64,000 nt of DNA from Tabrizicola sp. TH137. GTDB lineage: Bacteria > Pseudomonadota > Alphaproteobacteria > Rhodobacterales > Rhodobacteraceae. The notes under the pieces were generated by a model. That model ran no database searches. It was not told the origin of the DNA and saw nothing but the letters and a program-made list of their open reading frames with translations. Below, piece by piece: positions 57,141 through 64,000 of this stretch; the stretch's first letter is position 1, and every line of letters starts with the position of its first letter. The DNA lies in contig NZ_PKRQ01000002.1 of NCBI RefSeq assembly GCF_002855575.1, forward strand, positions 124,001 to 188,000, in the 5' to 3' direction. The translations under genes were made by a program, and so were the position numbers.

Positions 57141-58277
57141 GTGCGGGTATTGGTGGTGGGGGCCGGTCTGTCCGGCGCGGTGATCGCGCGGGGGCTGGCC
57201 GAGGCGGGTATTGCCTCTGTGGTGCAGGAGGCGCGGGCGCATGTGGCAGGCAATTGCCATACCCGGCGCGATGACGAGACGGGGGTGATGGTCCATGTCT
57301 ATGGCCCCCATATCTTTCACACCGATGATGACGAGGTCTGGGCCTATGTGAACCGCTTCGCGCGGCTCCGGCCCTATGTGAACCGGGTCAAGGCGGTGGT
57401 GGGCGGGGCGGTCTATGCGCTGCCCATCAACCTGCACACGATCAACCAGTTCTTCGGCCGCTGCTTCCGCCCCGAAGAGGCGCGGGCCTTCATCGCCGCG
57501 CAGGCCGAGCCGGGGGAGGGCGAGGCGGCGAGTTTCGAGGCGCAGGCGCTGCGGATGGTGGGGCGGCCGCTCTACGAGGCCTTTCTCAAGGGCTATACGG
57601 TGAAGCAATGGGGCATCGCGCCGGAGGCCCTTCCGGCGGCGATCCTGAAGCGGCTGCCGCTGCGGTTCAGCTATAACGACAACTATTTCTTCCACCGCCA
57701 TCAGGGGATGCCGGAAGAGGGCTATACCGCGATGGTGGCGCGGATGCTGGATCATCCGCTGATCGAGGTCCGGCTTTGCGCGCCGTTCCGGGCGGGCGAG
57801 GCAGGGGATTGGCGGCATGTCTTCTATTCCGGGCCGCTGGACGGGTTCTTTGGCCATGATCTGGGGCGGCTGGGCTATCGCACGCTGGATTTCGAACGCT
57901 TCACGGACCGGGGCGATCATCAGGGCTGCGCGGTGATGAACTATCCGGATGCTTCCATCCCCTGGACGCGGGTGACGGAGCATATGCATTTCGCGCCCTG
58001 GGAAAGCCACGAGCGGACGGTGTGCTATCGGGAATATTCGCGGGCCTGCGGGCCGGGGGACACGCCGTTCTACCCGATCCGGCTGGTGGCGGATCAGGCG
58101 CTGCTGCGGGCCTATGTGGCGCGGGCGCGGGAGGTGCGGGGGGTGACCTTTGTCGGGCGGTTGGGGACCTATCGCTATCTCGACATGGATGTGACGATCC
58201 GCGAGGCGCTGGATGCGGCGCGGGCCTTTCTGCGGGTTGGGGGGGAGATGCCGTCTTTCGTGGTGGACCCGATCTAG
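57141..58277 (+). CDS. glf: UDP-galactopyranose mutase
   Basis: An FAD enzyme (378 residues) converting UDP-galactopyranose to UDP-galactofuranose for surface glycans. RVLVVGAGLSGAVIARGLAE binds FAD; YGPHIFHTDDDEVWAYVNRF, GYTVKQWGIAPEALP and LGTYRYLDMDVTI are hallmarks. The start is uncertain (GTG at 57138 or 57141 gives the family length). No other surface-sugar gene is adjacent. Confidence 0.93.
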   Translation: MRVLVVGAGLSGAVIARGLAEAGIASVVQEARAHVAGNCHTRRDDETGVMVHVYGPHIFHTDDDEVWAYVNRFARLRPYVNRVKAVVGGAVYALPINLHTINQFFGRCFRPEEARAFIAAQAEPGEGEAASFEAQALRMVGRPLYEAFLKGYTVKQWGIAPEALPAAILKRLPLRFSYNDNYFFHRHQGMPEEGYTAMVARMLDHPLIEVRLCAPFRAGEAGDWRHVFYSGPLDGFFGHDLGRLGYRTLDFERFTDRGDHQGCAVMNYPDASIPWTRVTEHMHFAPWESHERTVCYREYSRACGPGDTPFYPIRLVADQALLRAYVARAREVRGVTFVGRLGTYRYLDMDVTIREALDAARAFLRVGGEMPSFVVDPI

Positions 58278-58341
58278 CGCGGGGTTGCGGCGCGGGGCGC
58301 TTGCTGTAGCCTTCGGCGTCAGGTGGCGCGCGGGGGGCAGA

Positions 58342-59361
58342 ATGGCGTTTCGGACGATGGAATGGTTAAGCGAGGGTCCGGTGCTGCGGCTCCTGGATCA
58401 GCGGGTCTTGCCGGAGGTGGTGCGCTATCGCGATCTGGCCACGACAGAGGCGGTGGCGGGGGCGATCCGCGACATGACAGTGCGCGGCGCGCCGGCCATC
58501 GGGGTGAGCGCGGCCTTCGGATTGGTGATCGCGGCGCGGCAGGCCGGGGGGGCGAATATGCGCGCGGTGCTGCCAGAGGCGGATGCCGTGCTGCGGGCGG
58601 CGCGGCCGACGGCGGTGAACCTGTTCTGGGCGCTGGACCGGATGCGGGCCCTGTGGGTGGCGGGCGCGGATGCGGCGCGGCTGGAGCAGGAGGCGCTGGC
58701 CATGGAGGCGGAGGATGTGGCCGTCAATGAGGCCATCGCGGCCCATGCGCGGGCGATCCTGCCGCAGGAGGTGACCTTTTTCCATCATTGCAACACCGGG
58801 GCCTTGGCGGCGGTGGGGGTGGGCACGGCGCTGGGCATCATCCGGCGGGCGCATGAGGCGGGGCACACGGTCTTTGCCTATCTCGACGAGACGCGGCCCC
58901 GGTTGCAGGGGGCGAAGCTGTCATCCTTCGAGTTGATGGAATATGGCGTACCGCATGCCGTGGTGGTGGATGGCGCCTCGGCCCATATCATGCGCAAGCG
59001 CAAGGTCGATATCGCGGTGGTGGGCTGCGACCGGGTGGCGGCCAATGGCGATACGGCGAACAAGATCGGGACTTATAACCTTGCGCTGGCGGCGCAGGAC
59101 AATGGGGTGCCCTTCTATGTGGCCTGCCCGACCTCGACCATCGACATGGGGACACCGGATGGTGACGGGATCGAGATCGAGGAGCGGGCCGAGGAAGAGG
59201 TGCTGGTGGTGAACGGTGGCGGCATTGCGCCCGCAGGGGCGCGCGCCTTCAACCCGGCTTTCGATGTGACGCCCAACCGGCTGATTTCCGGGCTGATTAC
59301 GGAAAAGGGGATCGTCCGCCCGCCCTTTGATGTGAACCTGCGGGCGCTGTTCGGGGTCTGA
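58342..59361 (+). CDS. mtnA: Methylthioribose-1-phosphate isomerase
   Basis: Methionine salvage isomerase of 339 residues. The catalytic Cys is in FFHHCNTGALAAVG and the Asp in VGCDRVAANGDTANKIGTY. RGAPAIGVSAAFGLV and FNPAFDVTPNRLISGLITEKG are family stretches. The start MAFRTMEWLSEG follows AGGGGG-like sequence. No other mtn genes are adjacent. Confidence 0.93.
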   Translation: MAFRTMEWLSEGPVLRLLDQRVLPEVVRYRDLATTEAVAGAIRDMTVRGAPAIGVSAAFGLVIAARQAGGANMRAVLPEADAVLRAARPTAVNLFWALDRMRALWVAGADAARLEQEALAMEAEDVAVNEAIAAHARAILPQEVTFFHHCNTGALAAVGVGTALGIIRRAHEAGHTVFAYLDETRPRLQGAKLSSFELMEYGVPHAVVVDGASAHIMRKRKVDIAVVGCDRVAANGDTANKIGTYNLALAAQDNGVPFYVACPTSTIDMGTPDGDGIEIEERAEEEVLVVNGGGIAPAGARAFNPAFDVTPNRLISGLITEKGIVRPPFDVNLRALFGV

Positions 59362-59375
59362 CTGCTGCGCCGGGA

Positions 59376-59861
59376 TCAGCCGGGCGGGATATCCACGCCG
59401 GGCAGGAAGGGCTTGATGTCCAGAAGCGGCGTGCCGTCGAAGGCATCGGTCGCGTCGATCCCGAGGAGCCCGGTTGCCTGATCGACCGACAGCAGGCGCA
59501 CCACGCCCAGGGCGATGGGATTGGGCCGGGCGGGCGAGCGGAGCGCGAAAGTGCCCGTGGGCGCGGGCTTGTGGCGCGGCGACTGGATGGCGAGGTCGCG
59601 GCGGGCGCGGCCTGTCCAGTAGAGCAGGATCAGGGCATCGCCGGGGGCAAGGCCGGTAAGGGCGGGGCGATAGGGGGCGTCGATTTCCAGCCGTGCCGGG
59701 GTGGCGCGGGCGCGCGCCTCGGCGATGTTCTTGGGGCAATCCTCGGGCGACCAGGCAGAGCGGATGCGGCCGATAAAGGCCAGCGTCGCGTCGTTCCGGC
59801 TGCCGGGATCGGGGGAAAGGCGAAGCTCGCCGGGGCGGAGGGGATCGTCGGGATGGGCCAT
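59376..59861 (-). CDS. tRNA m6t6A37 methyltransferase-like protein TrmO
   Basis: A 161-residue SAM-dependent methyltransferase of the TsaA/TrmO fold. RSAWSPEDCPKNIAEARAR, LILLYWTGRARRD and TFALRSPARPNPIALGVVRLL match the family, which adds the methyl group to t6A37 of some tRNAs. It converges with mtnA 14 nt away. Confidence 0.87.
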   Translation of the reverse strand: MAHPDDPLRPGELRLSPDPGSRNDATLAFIGRIRSAWSPEDCPKNIAEARARATPARLEIDAPYRPALTGLAPGDALILLYWTGRARRDLAIQSPRHKPAPTGTFALRSPARPNPIALGVVRLLSVDQATGLLGIDATDAFDGTPLLDIKPFLPGVDIPPG

Positions 59862-59947
59862 GGGTGCCTTGGTTGCTGCGCGCCCCGGACTATGGCCGGG
59901 GCGCGCCGCAGGGGCAAGGCGGCGGGGAGGCGCGGGGCGCGCGCCGG

Positions 59948-61324
59948 TCAGGGGGTGAGAAAGCGGCGGAGGTCATCTGCCGTGACCACGCCCATGGCCA
60001 GCGCGGTTTCGGGGATGGAAGAGCCGGTTTCCAGCGCCTGCCGCGCGACCTTGGCCGCCTTGGCATAGCCGATGTGCGGCACCAGCATCGTGGCCAGCAC
60101 GAGGCTGTTTTCCAGGGCCTTTTCGCAGGTATCGGCATTCGCCTCGATCCCCGCGACGCAGCGGGTGGCGAGCGTGTCCATCGCCTGCATCAGGATGCGC
60201 ATGGATTGCAGGATGTTCAGCAGGATCACCGGTTCGAAGGCGTTGAGCTGCAATTGCCCGGCCTCGGCCGCCATGGTGACGGTCAGGTCATTGCCGATCA
60301 CCTGAAAGGCGACCTGATTGACAACCTCGGGGATCACCGGGTTCACCTTGCCCGGCATGATCGACGATCCGGCCTGCATGGCGGGCAGGCGGATTTCGGT
60401 GAAGCCGGAGCGAGGGCCGGAAGAAAGCAGGCGCAAGTCGTTGCAGATCTTGGAAAGTTTGACCGCGATCCGCTTCAGCGCGCCGGAAAAGGTGACATAG
60501 GCGCCGCAATCGGAGGAGGCTTCGATCAGGTCGGAGGCGAGGCGGGCGGGGAGGCCGGAGACCTGCGCGAGTTCCGCGACCGCCGCTTCGGCATAGCCGT
60601 CGGGGGTGTTGACGCGGGTGCCGATGGCGGTGCCGCCAAGGTTCACTTCGAGGAGGAGGGTGGAGAGGCGGGTGAGGATGTCGATGTCTTCGCGGATCGT
60701 GGTGGCGAAGCCTGCGAATTCCTGGCCCAAGGTCATGGGGACTGCGTCCTGCAACTGTGTCCGGCCGATTTTTCTTATGTGGGAGAAGGCCTTGGCGCGG
60801 TCGGTGAAGGCGTCGGCAAGGCGGGATTGGGCGGCGGTCAGGGGGGCGACCTGTGCGACGATGGCAAGGCGCATGGCGGTGGGATAGACGTCATTGGTGG
60901 ATTGCGAACGGTTGACGTCGTCATTCGGGTGCAGATGGGCGTAATCCCCTGGAAGATAACCCATTTTCATCAGGGCGAGGTTGGCGATCACCTCATTCGC
61001 GTTCATGTTGGTGGAGGTGCCGGCGCCGCCCTGGATCATGTCCACGCGGAAGGCATCGTGCCAGCGGCCGGCGATGATCTCGTCGCAGGTTTCTTCGATA
61101 ACCCGCGATTTTTCAATGGAAATTTCGCCAAGATGCTGGTTGGCGCGGGCGGCGGCCTTCTTGACCCAGGCCAGCGCGCGGATGAATTCGGGGAAATGCG
61201 ACAGGGGGATGCCGGAAATCGGGAAATTGTGAATCGCCCGTTCGGTGTGGATGCCCCAGAGGCAGGTGCGCGGGAGCGAGAGCGCGCCGAGGCTGTCTTC
61301 TTCGCGGCGGAGATCGTGTTGCAT
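59948..61324 (-). CDS. aspA: Aspartate ammonia-lyase
   Basis: Fumarase/aspartase superfamily, 458 residues. GSSIMPGKVNPVIPEVVNQV is the signature, and GGAGTSTNMNANEVIAN and HPNDDVNRSQSTNDVYPTA the other conserved regions. The last 60 residues match the C-terminal domain of aspartases. It follows a LysR gene on the same strand. Fumarase activity cannot be excluded, but aspartase is more likely from sequence. Confidence 0.87.
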   Translation of the reverse strand: MQHDLRREEDSLGALSLPRTCLWGIHTERAIHNFPISGIPLSHFPEFIRALAWVKKAAARANQHLGEISIEKSRVIEETCDEIIAGRWHDAFRVDMIQGGAGTSTNMNANEVIANLALMKMGYLPGDYAHLHPNDDVNRSQSTNDVYPTAMRLAIVAQVAPLTAAQSRLADAFTDRAKAFSHIRKIGRTQLQDAVPMTLGQEFAGFATTIREDIDILTRLSTLLLEVNLGGTAIGTRVNTPDGYAEAAVAELAQVSGLPARLASDLIEASSDCGAYVTFSGALKRIAVKLSKICNDLRLLSSGPRSGFTEIRLPAMQAGSSIMPGKVNPVIPEVVNQVAFQVIGNDLTVTMAAEAGQLQLNAFEPVILLNILQSMRILMQAMDTLATRCVAGIEANADTCEKALENSLVLATMLVPHIGYAKAAKVARQALETGSSIPETALAMGVVTADDLRRFLTP

Positions 61325-61445
61325 GGCCTGTTCCCTGTACTGCGCCCCTGCGGGCCGTGGCGCAGGGATGGGGCCAAGGGGGGGCTGGCGTCCAATGCAA
61401 ATCCTGCATGGGCCATGCGGGGGGCGACGCGGGAGGGGGGCGGGA

Positions 61446-62336
61446 TCAGGCGCTGGAGGCGGCCAGCGCCTGCCAGAGCGCATCGACCTGCGGCCCCAGC
61501 GCGCGGCGCGGGCGGAAGGCGCAGATGTCGAGGGGGAGCGCCCAGCCAGGGCCGCCGATGGGGGTGATGAGGGCGGCGGCGGCGGGGTCCACCGCGCTTT
61601 CGGGCAGCCAGCCCACGCCATGGCCTGCGACGATGACCTCTTTCAGTACATCGGACATGTCGCATTGCACGGCCATGCGATAGGCGGGGCGATCCTCGCT
61701 GCGGGAGAGGACATGTTCGAAGAGATCGGCGAAATAGGCGCGCTGGGCATAGGCGATGAGGGGGAAGGGCGCGCTTTCGGTGCCGGGAAAGCCGAAATCA
61801 CCTGCGGAAACAGCGGCATAGGGTTGGAACCTGTCGCCGCGCAGGCGGAGGCGGTCATGCTGGGCCAGACCTTCGTGCAGGGGTTGCGCCGGGCAGTCAT
61901 GGGCCAGCAGGATATCGGCATCACCGGCGAGGAAGCGGGCGGTCACCTCGGATGTGGTGCCGACGAGGACCGAGAAACTGCTGCGCCGGGTGGGGCCGAG
62001 CAGGCCGAGCAGGCGGCGGAAATCGCTGCGGGCCAGCACATTGGTCATGGCGAGGCGGATCTGGCTCATCACCTCGAATTGCGAGGAGCGGATGGCGGCG
62101 CGGGCGGAAAGCAGGCGATCGACGGAGGTGGCGGCCTCGTCCAGGAAGTGCTGGCCCGCCTCGGTCAGGCGGACGGGTTGCGAGCCTTTGACCACCAGCG
62201 CGGTGCCGAGCCAATGTTCAAGCGATTGAATACGCCGGGAAAAGGCGGCCTGCGAGAGATTGCGGAACTCGGCCGCACGGGTGAAGTTGCGCAATTGCGC
62301 AAGGGCGAGGAAATCCTGAAGCCAGCGGATATCCAT
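61446..62336 (-). CDS. LysR-family regulator
   Basis: A 296-residue regulator. The winged helix is MDIRWLQDFLALAQLRNFTRAAEFRNLSQ (positions 1-29), with the SRRIQSLEHWLGTALV linker. The effector domain runs from about 90 to 290. It is 121 nt upstream of aspA in the same direction, so it may control aspartate catabolism. Confidence 0.9.
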   Translation of the reverse strand: MDIRWLQDFLALAQLRNFTRAAEFRNLSQAAFSRRIQSLEHWLGTALVVKGSQPVRLTEAGQHFLDEAATSVDRLLSARAAIRSSQFEVMSQIRLAMTNVLARSDFRRLLGLLGPTRRSSFSVLVGTTSEVTARFLAGDADILLAHDCPAQPLHEGLAQHDRLRLRGDRFQPYAAVSAGDFGFPGTESAPFPLIAYAQRAYFADLFEHVLSRSEDRPAYRMAVQCDMSDVLKEVIVAGHGVGWLPESAVDPAAAALITPIGGPGWALPLDICAFRPRRALGPQVDALWQALAASSA

Positions 62337-62402
62337 ACCGTTCCCCCCCTTGCGTCACCGGTGGCGCATCCTGCGACGGAACGGGGCGCAGGGGAAGGCG
62401 GG

Positions 62403-62843
62403 TCAGGTGAAGCCGTGGCGGAGGAGGACGGGGCGACCTTCCACCTCGGCCAAAACGCGGCTGTCGGGCCAGACGCGGAAGAAGACCGTGGGGCCGATAT
62501 CGGTGGCAAGGCGCGGCGGCGGGGCGAGGAGGCGGGCGGAGGCGAGGGCGAACCAGCCACCCTGGGCAAGCGCCATGGGGCGAAGGCCAAGCTCGGCAAG
62601 CTGCGCGGCGTCGAGGGTGGCGCAGCCCATCGCCTCGATATCCACGAGGCGTTGGGCGGCAAGGTCCCAGACGGGTTCGCCGATGGACAGTTCCTCGATC
62701 CGGCAGAGATCATCGGGGGCGGGCCCGATGCGGATGCGGAGGCCTTGGGAAAACATCGTCACTTCAACGGCTTGTGCCGTGTCTTTGGACGGCTGCGCGA
62801 AGGTTTCGGGGGCGGGGGCGCCTTGCGGAGGAAGGAAGCCCAT
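62403..62843 (-). CDS. Hypothetical protein, possible Hint-like fold
   Basis: A 146-residue protein of unrecognised family. The start MGFLPPQGAPAPETFAQ follows GGAGGAAGG. The middle, LSIGEPVWDLAAQRLVDIEAM and LGLRPMALAQGGWF, resembles the beta-rich Hint domain proteins frequent in Rhodobacterales, but the catalytic Cys and terminal Asn of a working Hint are not visible. It may be a decayed or divergent member. It lies 66 nt upstream of the LysR gene on the same strand. Confidence 0.5.
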   Translation of the reverse strand: MGFLPPQGAPAPETFAQPSKDTAQAVEVTMFSQGLRIRIGPAPDDLCRIEELSIGEPVWDLAAQRLVDIEAMGCATLDAAQLAELGLRPMALAQGGWFALASARLLAPPPRLATDIGPTVFFRVWPDSRVLAEVEGRPVLLRHGFT

Positions 62844-63536
62844 GGTCAGCGCCCCTGACCCGCGAAGAGCGGCCGCGCAGGGACGACAGACGGGCCGCAA
62901 CAGGCGACGGAAGGCACCAGCACAAACATTTCACACCCCGGCAGCTTGGGCACATCGTTACACGGTTTCCGCCCATGTCGCGCCGGCCCCCACCGGTTTG
63001 CCACGGTCTTGCCCGGCCGAGGCGCGGGCGGGGCCTGCGGAGGACCCCGATTGCCAAAGTTTTAGCGAAATGCCGCCATCTCGCAAGCCTGAAGGCGGCG
63101 GTGGCGGGCGGGAAAGGACCAATGGGCATTGGCGGGGATGAAAGATCGGGCAATGGAAACGATGACCCGGAGGCGGGGCCGAGCGTTAACCAGTTTGGCG
63201 ACGCGACGGCAGAAAGATGATTCGGGGGATATGGCGGGGTTGGCGCTGCGGGACGGCGGGCCGCATCCTGTGCCGCAAACTGTGCCGCAAACTGTGGCCA
63301 CGCAGCGCGCGCTGGAGGCGGGGATGGGAAAGCATCGTTGATTTTGCGTGAAGACCGCCGGGGACGGGAGGCGCATGCGGCCTCTGCCCGCCACTGCGGC
63401 AGGGTCGGGGCGGGCTGCCTGTTTTTGCGGCAGACGAATTTTTTTGACCGATGGGTAAATTCGGATAACGCTGGGTCAAGCGACAAGCGCCGCGCGGGAT
63501 TGCTAACTGGCGACGGCGAGAGCACTGGGGAGAGAC
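62844..63536. other. Long gene-free region upstream of the deaminase
   Basis: No convincing gene was seen in 693 nt. It holds dispersed-repeat copy 4 (63255-63310) and a TTGACC/GGTCAA inverted repeat (63444-63449 with 63474-63479) that could be an operator for the deaminase gene, plus divergent promoters. The rest is unexplained. Confidence 0.5.
63255..63310 (+). repeat. Dispersed 12-nt-unit element, copy 4
   Basis: A CCGCATCC unit is followed by two exact TGTGCCGCAAAC units and TGTGGCCACGCAGCGCGC. It is the only copy not lying between convergent genes; it sits 227 nt upstream of the deaminase start. Confidence 0.85.
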
Positions 63537-64000
63537 ATGCTGGACCTGCTGGTGAGGGCGGGGCGTCTTCCTGACGGGAAGACCCCGGTCGATATCGGGA
63601 TGAAGGGCGGGAAGATCGTGGAGATCGCCCCCCGGATCGAGGCTGGGGCGGCCCGCGTGATCGAGGCGGGCGGGCGGCTGGTTGCGCCGCCCTTTGCCGA
63701 CCCGCATTTCCATATGGACGCGACGCTAAGCCTTGGTCTGCCGCGGCTGAACCGGTCTGGCACGCTGTTGGAAGGGATCGCGCTGTGGGGGGAGTTGAAG
63801 CCGCTTCTGACGGTGGAGGCGGTGAAGGCGCGGGCGCTGCGCTATTGCGATCTGGCGGTGTCGCAGGGGCTGTTGTCGATCCGCAGTCATGTGGATGTCT
63901 GCGATGACCGGCTGACGGCGGTCGAGGCGCTGCTGGAGGTGAAGCGCGAGGTTGCGGGCTATATCGACCTGCAACTGGTGGCGTTCCCGCAGGACGGGCT
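63537..64000 (+). CDS. Cytosine-deaminase-like amidohydrolase (3' end outside window)
   Basis: The first 154 codons of an amidohydrolase. MLDLLVRAGRLPDGKTPVDIG starts the beta sandwich (positions 1-21), FADPHFHMDATLS carries the first metal-binding histidines (HFH), and LLSIRSHVDVCD the following conserved His. The pattern fits cytosine deaminase or an N-acyl amidohydrolase of that group. The ATG is preceded by GGGGAGAG. The substrate remains uncertain because the second half is missing. Confidence 0.82.
   Translation, partial: MLDLLVRAGRLPDGKTPVDIGMKGGKIVEIAPRIEAGAARVIEAGGRLVAPPFADPHFHMDATLSLGLPRLNRSGTLLEGIALWGELKPLLTVEAVKARALRYCDLAVSQGLLSIRSHVDVCDDRLTAVEALLEVKREVAGYIDLQLVAFPQDG

Noticed and set aside
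59948-61324. Class II fumarase
   Set aside because: Length, C-terminal domain and the adjacent regulator fit aspartase better, although the shared signature means fumarase cannot be fully excluded.

Overview
The window is GC-rich, densely packed bacterial DNA. Codon use, protein sequences and gene order point to an alphaproteobacterium of the Rhodobacterales (Rhodobacteraceae, Rhodobacter/Tabrizicola/Gemmobacter-like). The main clues are CobS/CobT cobaltochelatase subunits beside a J-domain protein and BolA, the linked block gltA-gltX-comEC-lexA-moeA-moaC-trpC-trpD-trpG-[yibQ-like]-trpE-ppiD, a direct-repeat GTTC-N7-GTTC SOS box, and a possible CtrA site. It reads as ordinary chromosome: no prophage, plasmid backbone, CRISPR array or rRNA operon was seen. 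One tRNA gene (Pro, TGG) is present. The genes at both edges (cobT, and a cytosine-deaminase-like amidohydrolase) are cut by the window.

Layout. 1-7 kb: cobalamin cobaltochelatase (cobT, cobS) with an inserted chemoreceptor, a flavin reductase, a J-domain protein and BolA. 7-11.3 kb: malate synthase G, then an ArsR-SRPBCC-SRPBCC operon. 11.2-13.4 kb: a REP-associated tyrosine transposase with its REP pair, then DUF2256 and a photolyase. 13.7-23.3 kb: orphan sensor kinase, aminopeptidase N, lysozyme-like lipoprotein, gatB, DUF4177, an aminotransferase and DUF1992. 23.4-28.4 kb: valS and a TetR-controlled membrane pair containing an ABA4-like protein. 28.4-32.7 kb: Lrp regulator, ornithine decarboxylase and a molybdenum hydroxylase large subunit. 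32.7-49.3 kb: the conserved citrate synthase to tryptophan block. 49.5-53.5 kb: gpt, LysE, fabI, pdxH, a two-domain cold-shock protein, DUF192 and tRNA-Pro. 53.5-64 kb: IclR-pcaIJF, glf, mtnA, trmO, LysR-aspA, an unrecognised protein and the start of a deaminase.

How the genes work together. trpE, trpG, trpD and trpC give the steps from chorismate to indole-glycerol phosphate. moaC and moeA serve molybdenum cofactor synthesis, which the CoxL-like enzyme would need. pcaIJF converts 3-oxoadipate to succinyl-CoA and acetyl-CoA, and glcB and gltA take acetyl-CoA into the glyoxylate and TCA cycles. The visible regulation is mostly local: TetR, IclR, ArsR and Lrp regulators each sit next to inverted repeats that look like their operators.

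The least explained material is intergenic. There are (i) a four-copy dispersed element built from 12-nt units ending in a conserved tail, (ii) two different arrays of consecutive near-perfect hairpins, (iii) a REP pair whose palindromes contain the stop codons of the two converging genes, and (iv) a two-copy element with a shared CACTTTCTGTCGAAAA core. No large new multi-gene defence or biosynthetic system was recognised. All positions and motifs were read by eye, and no database search was run.
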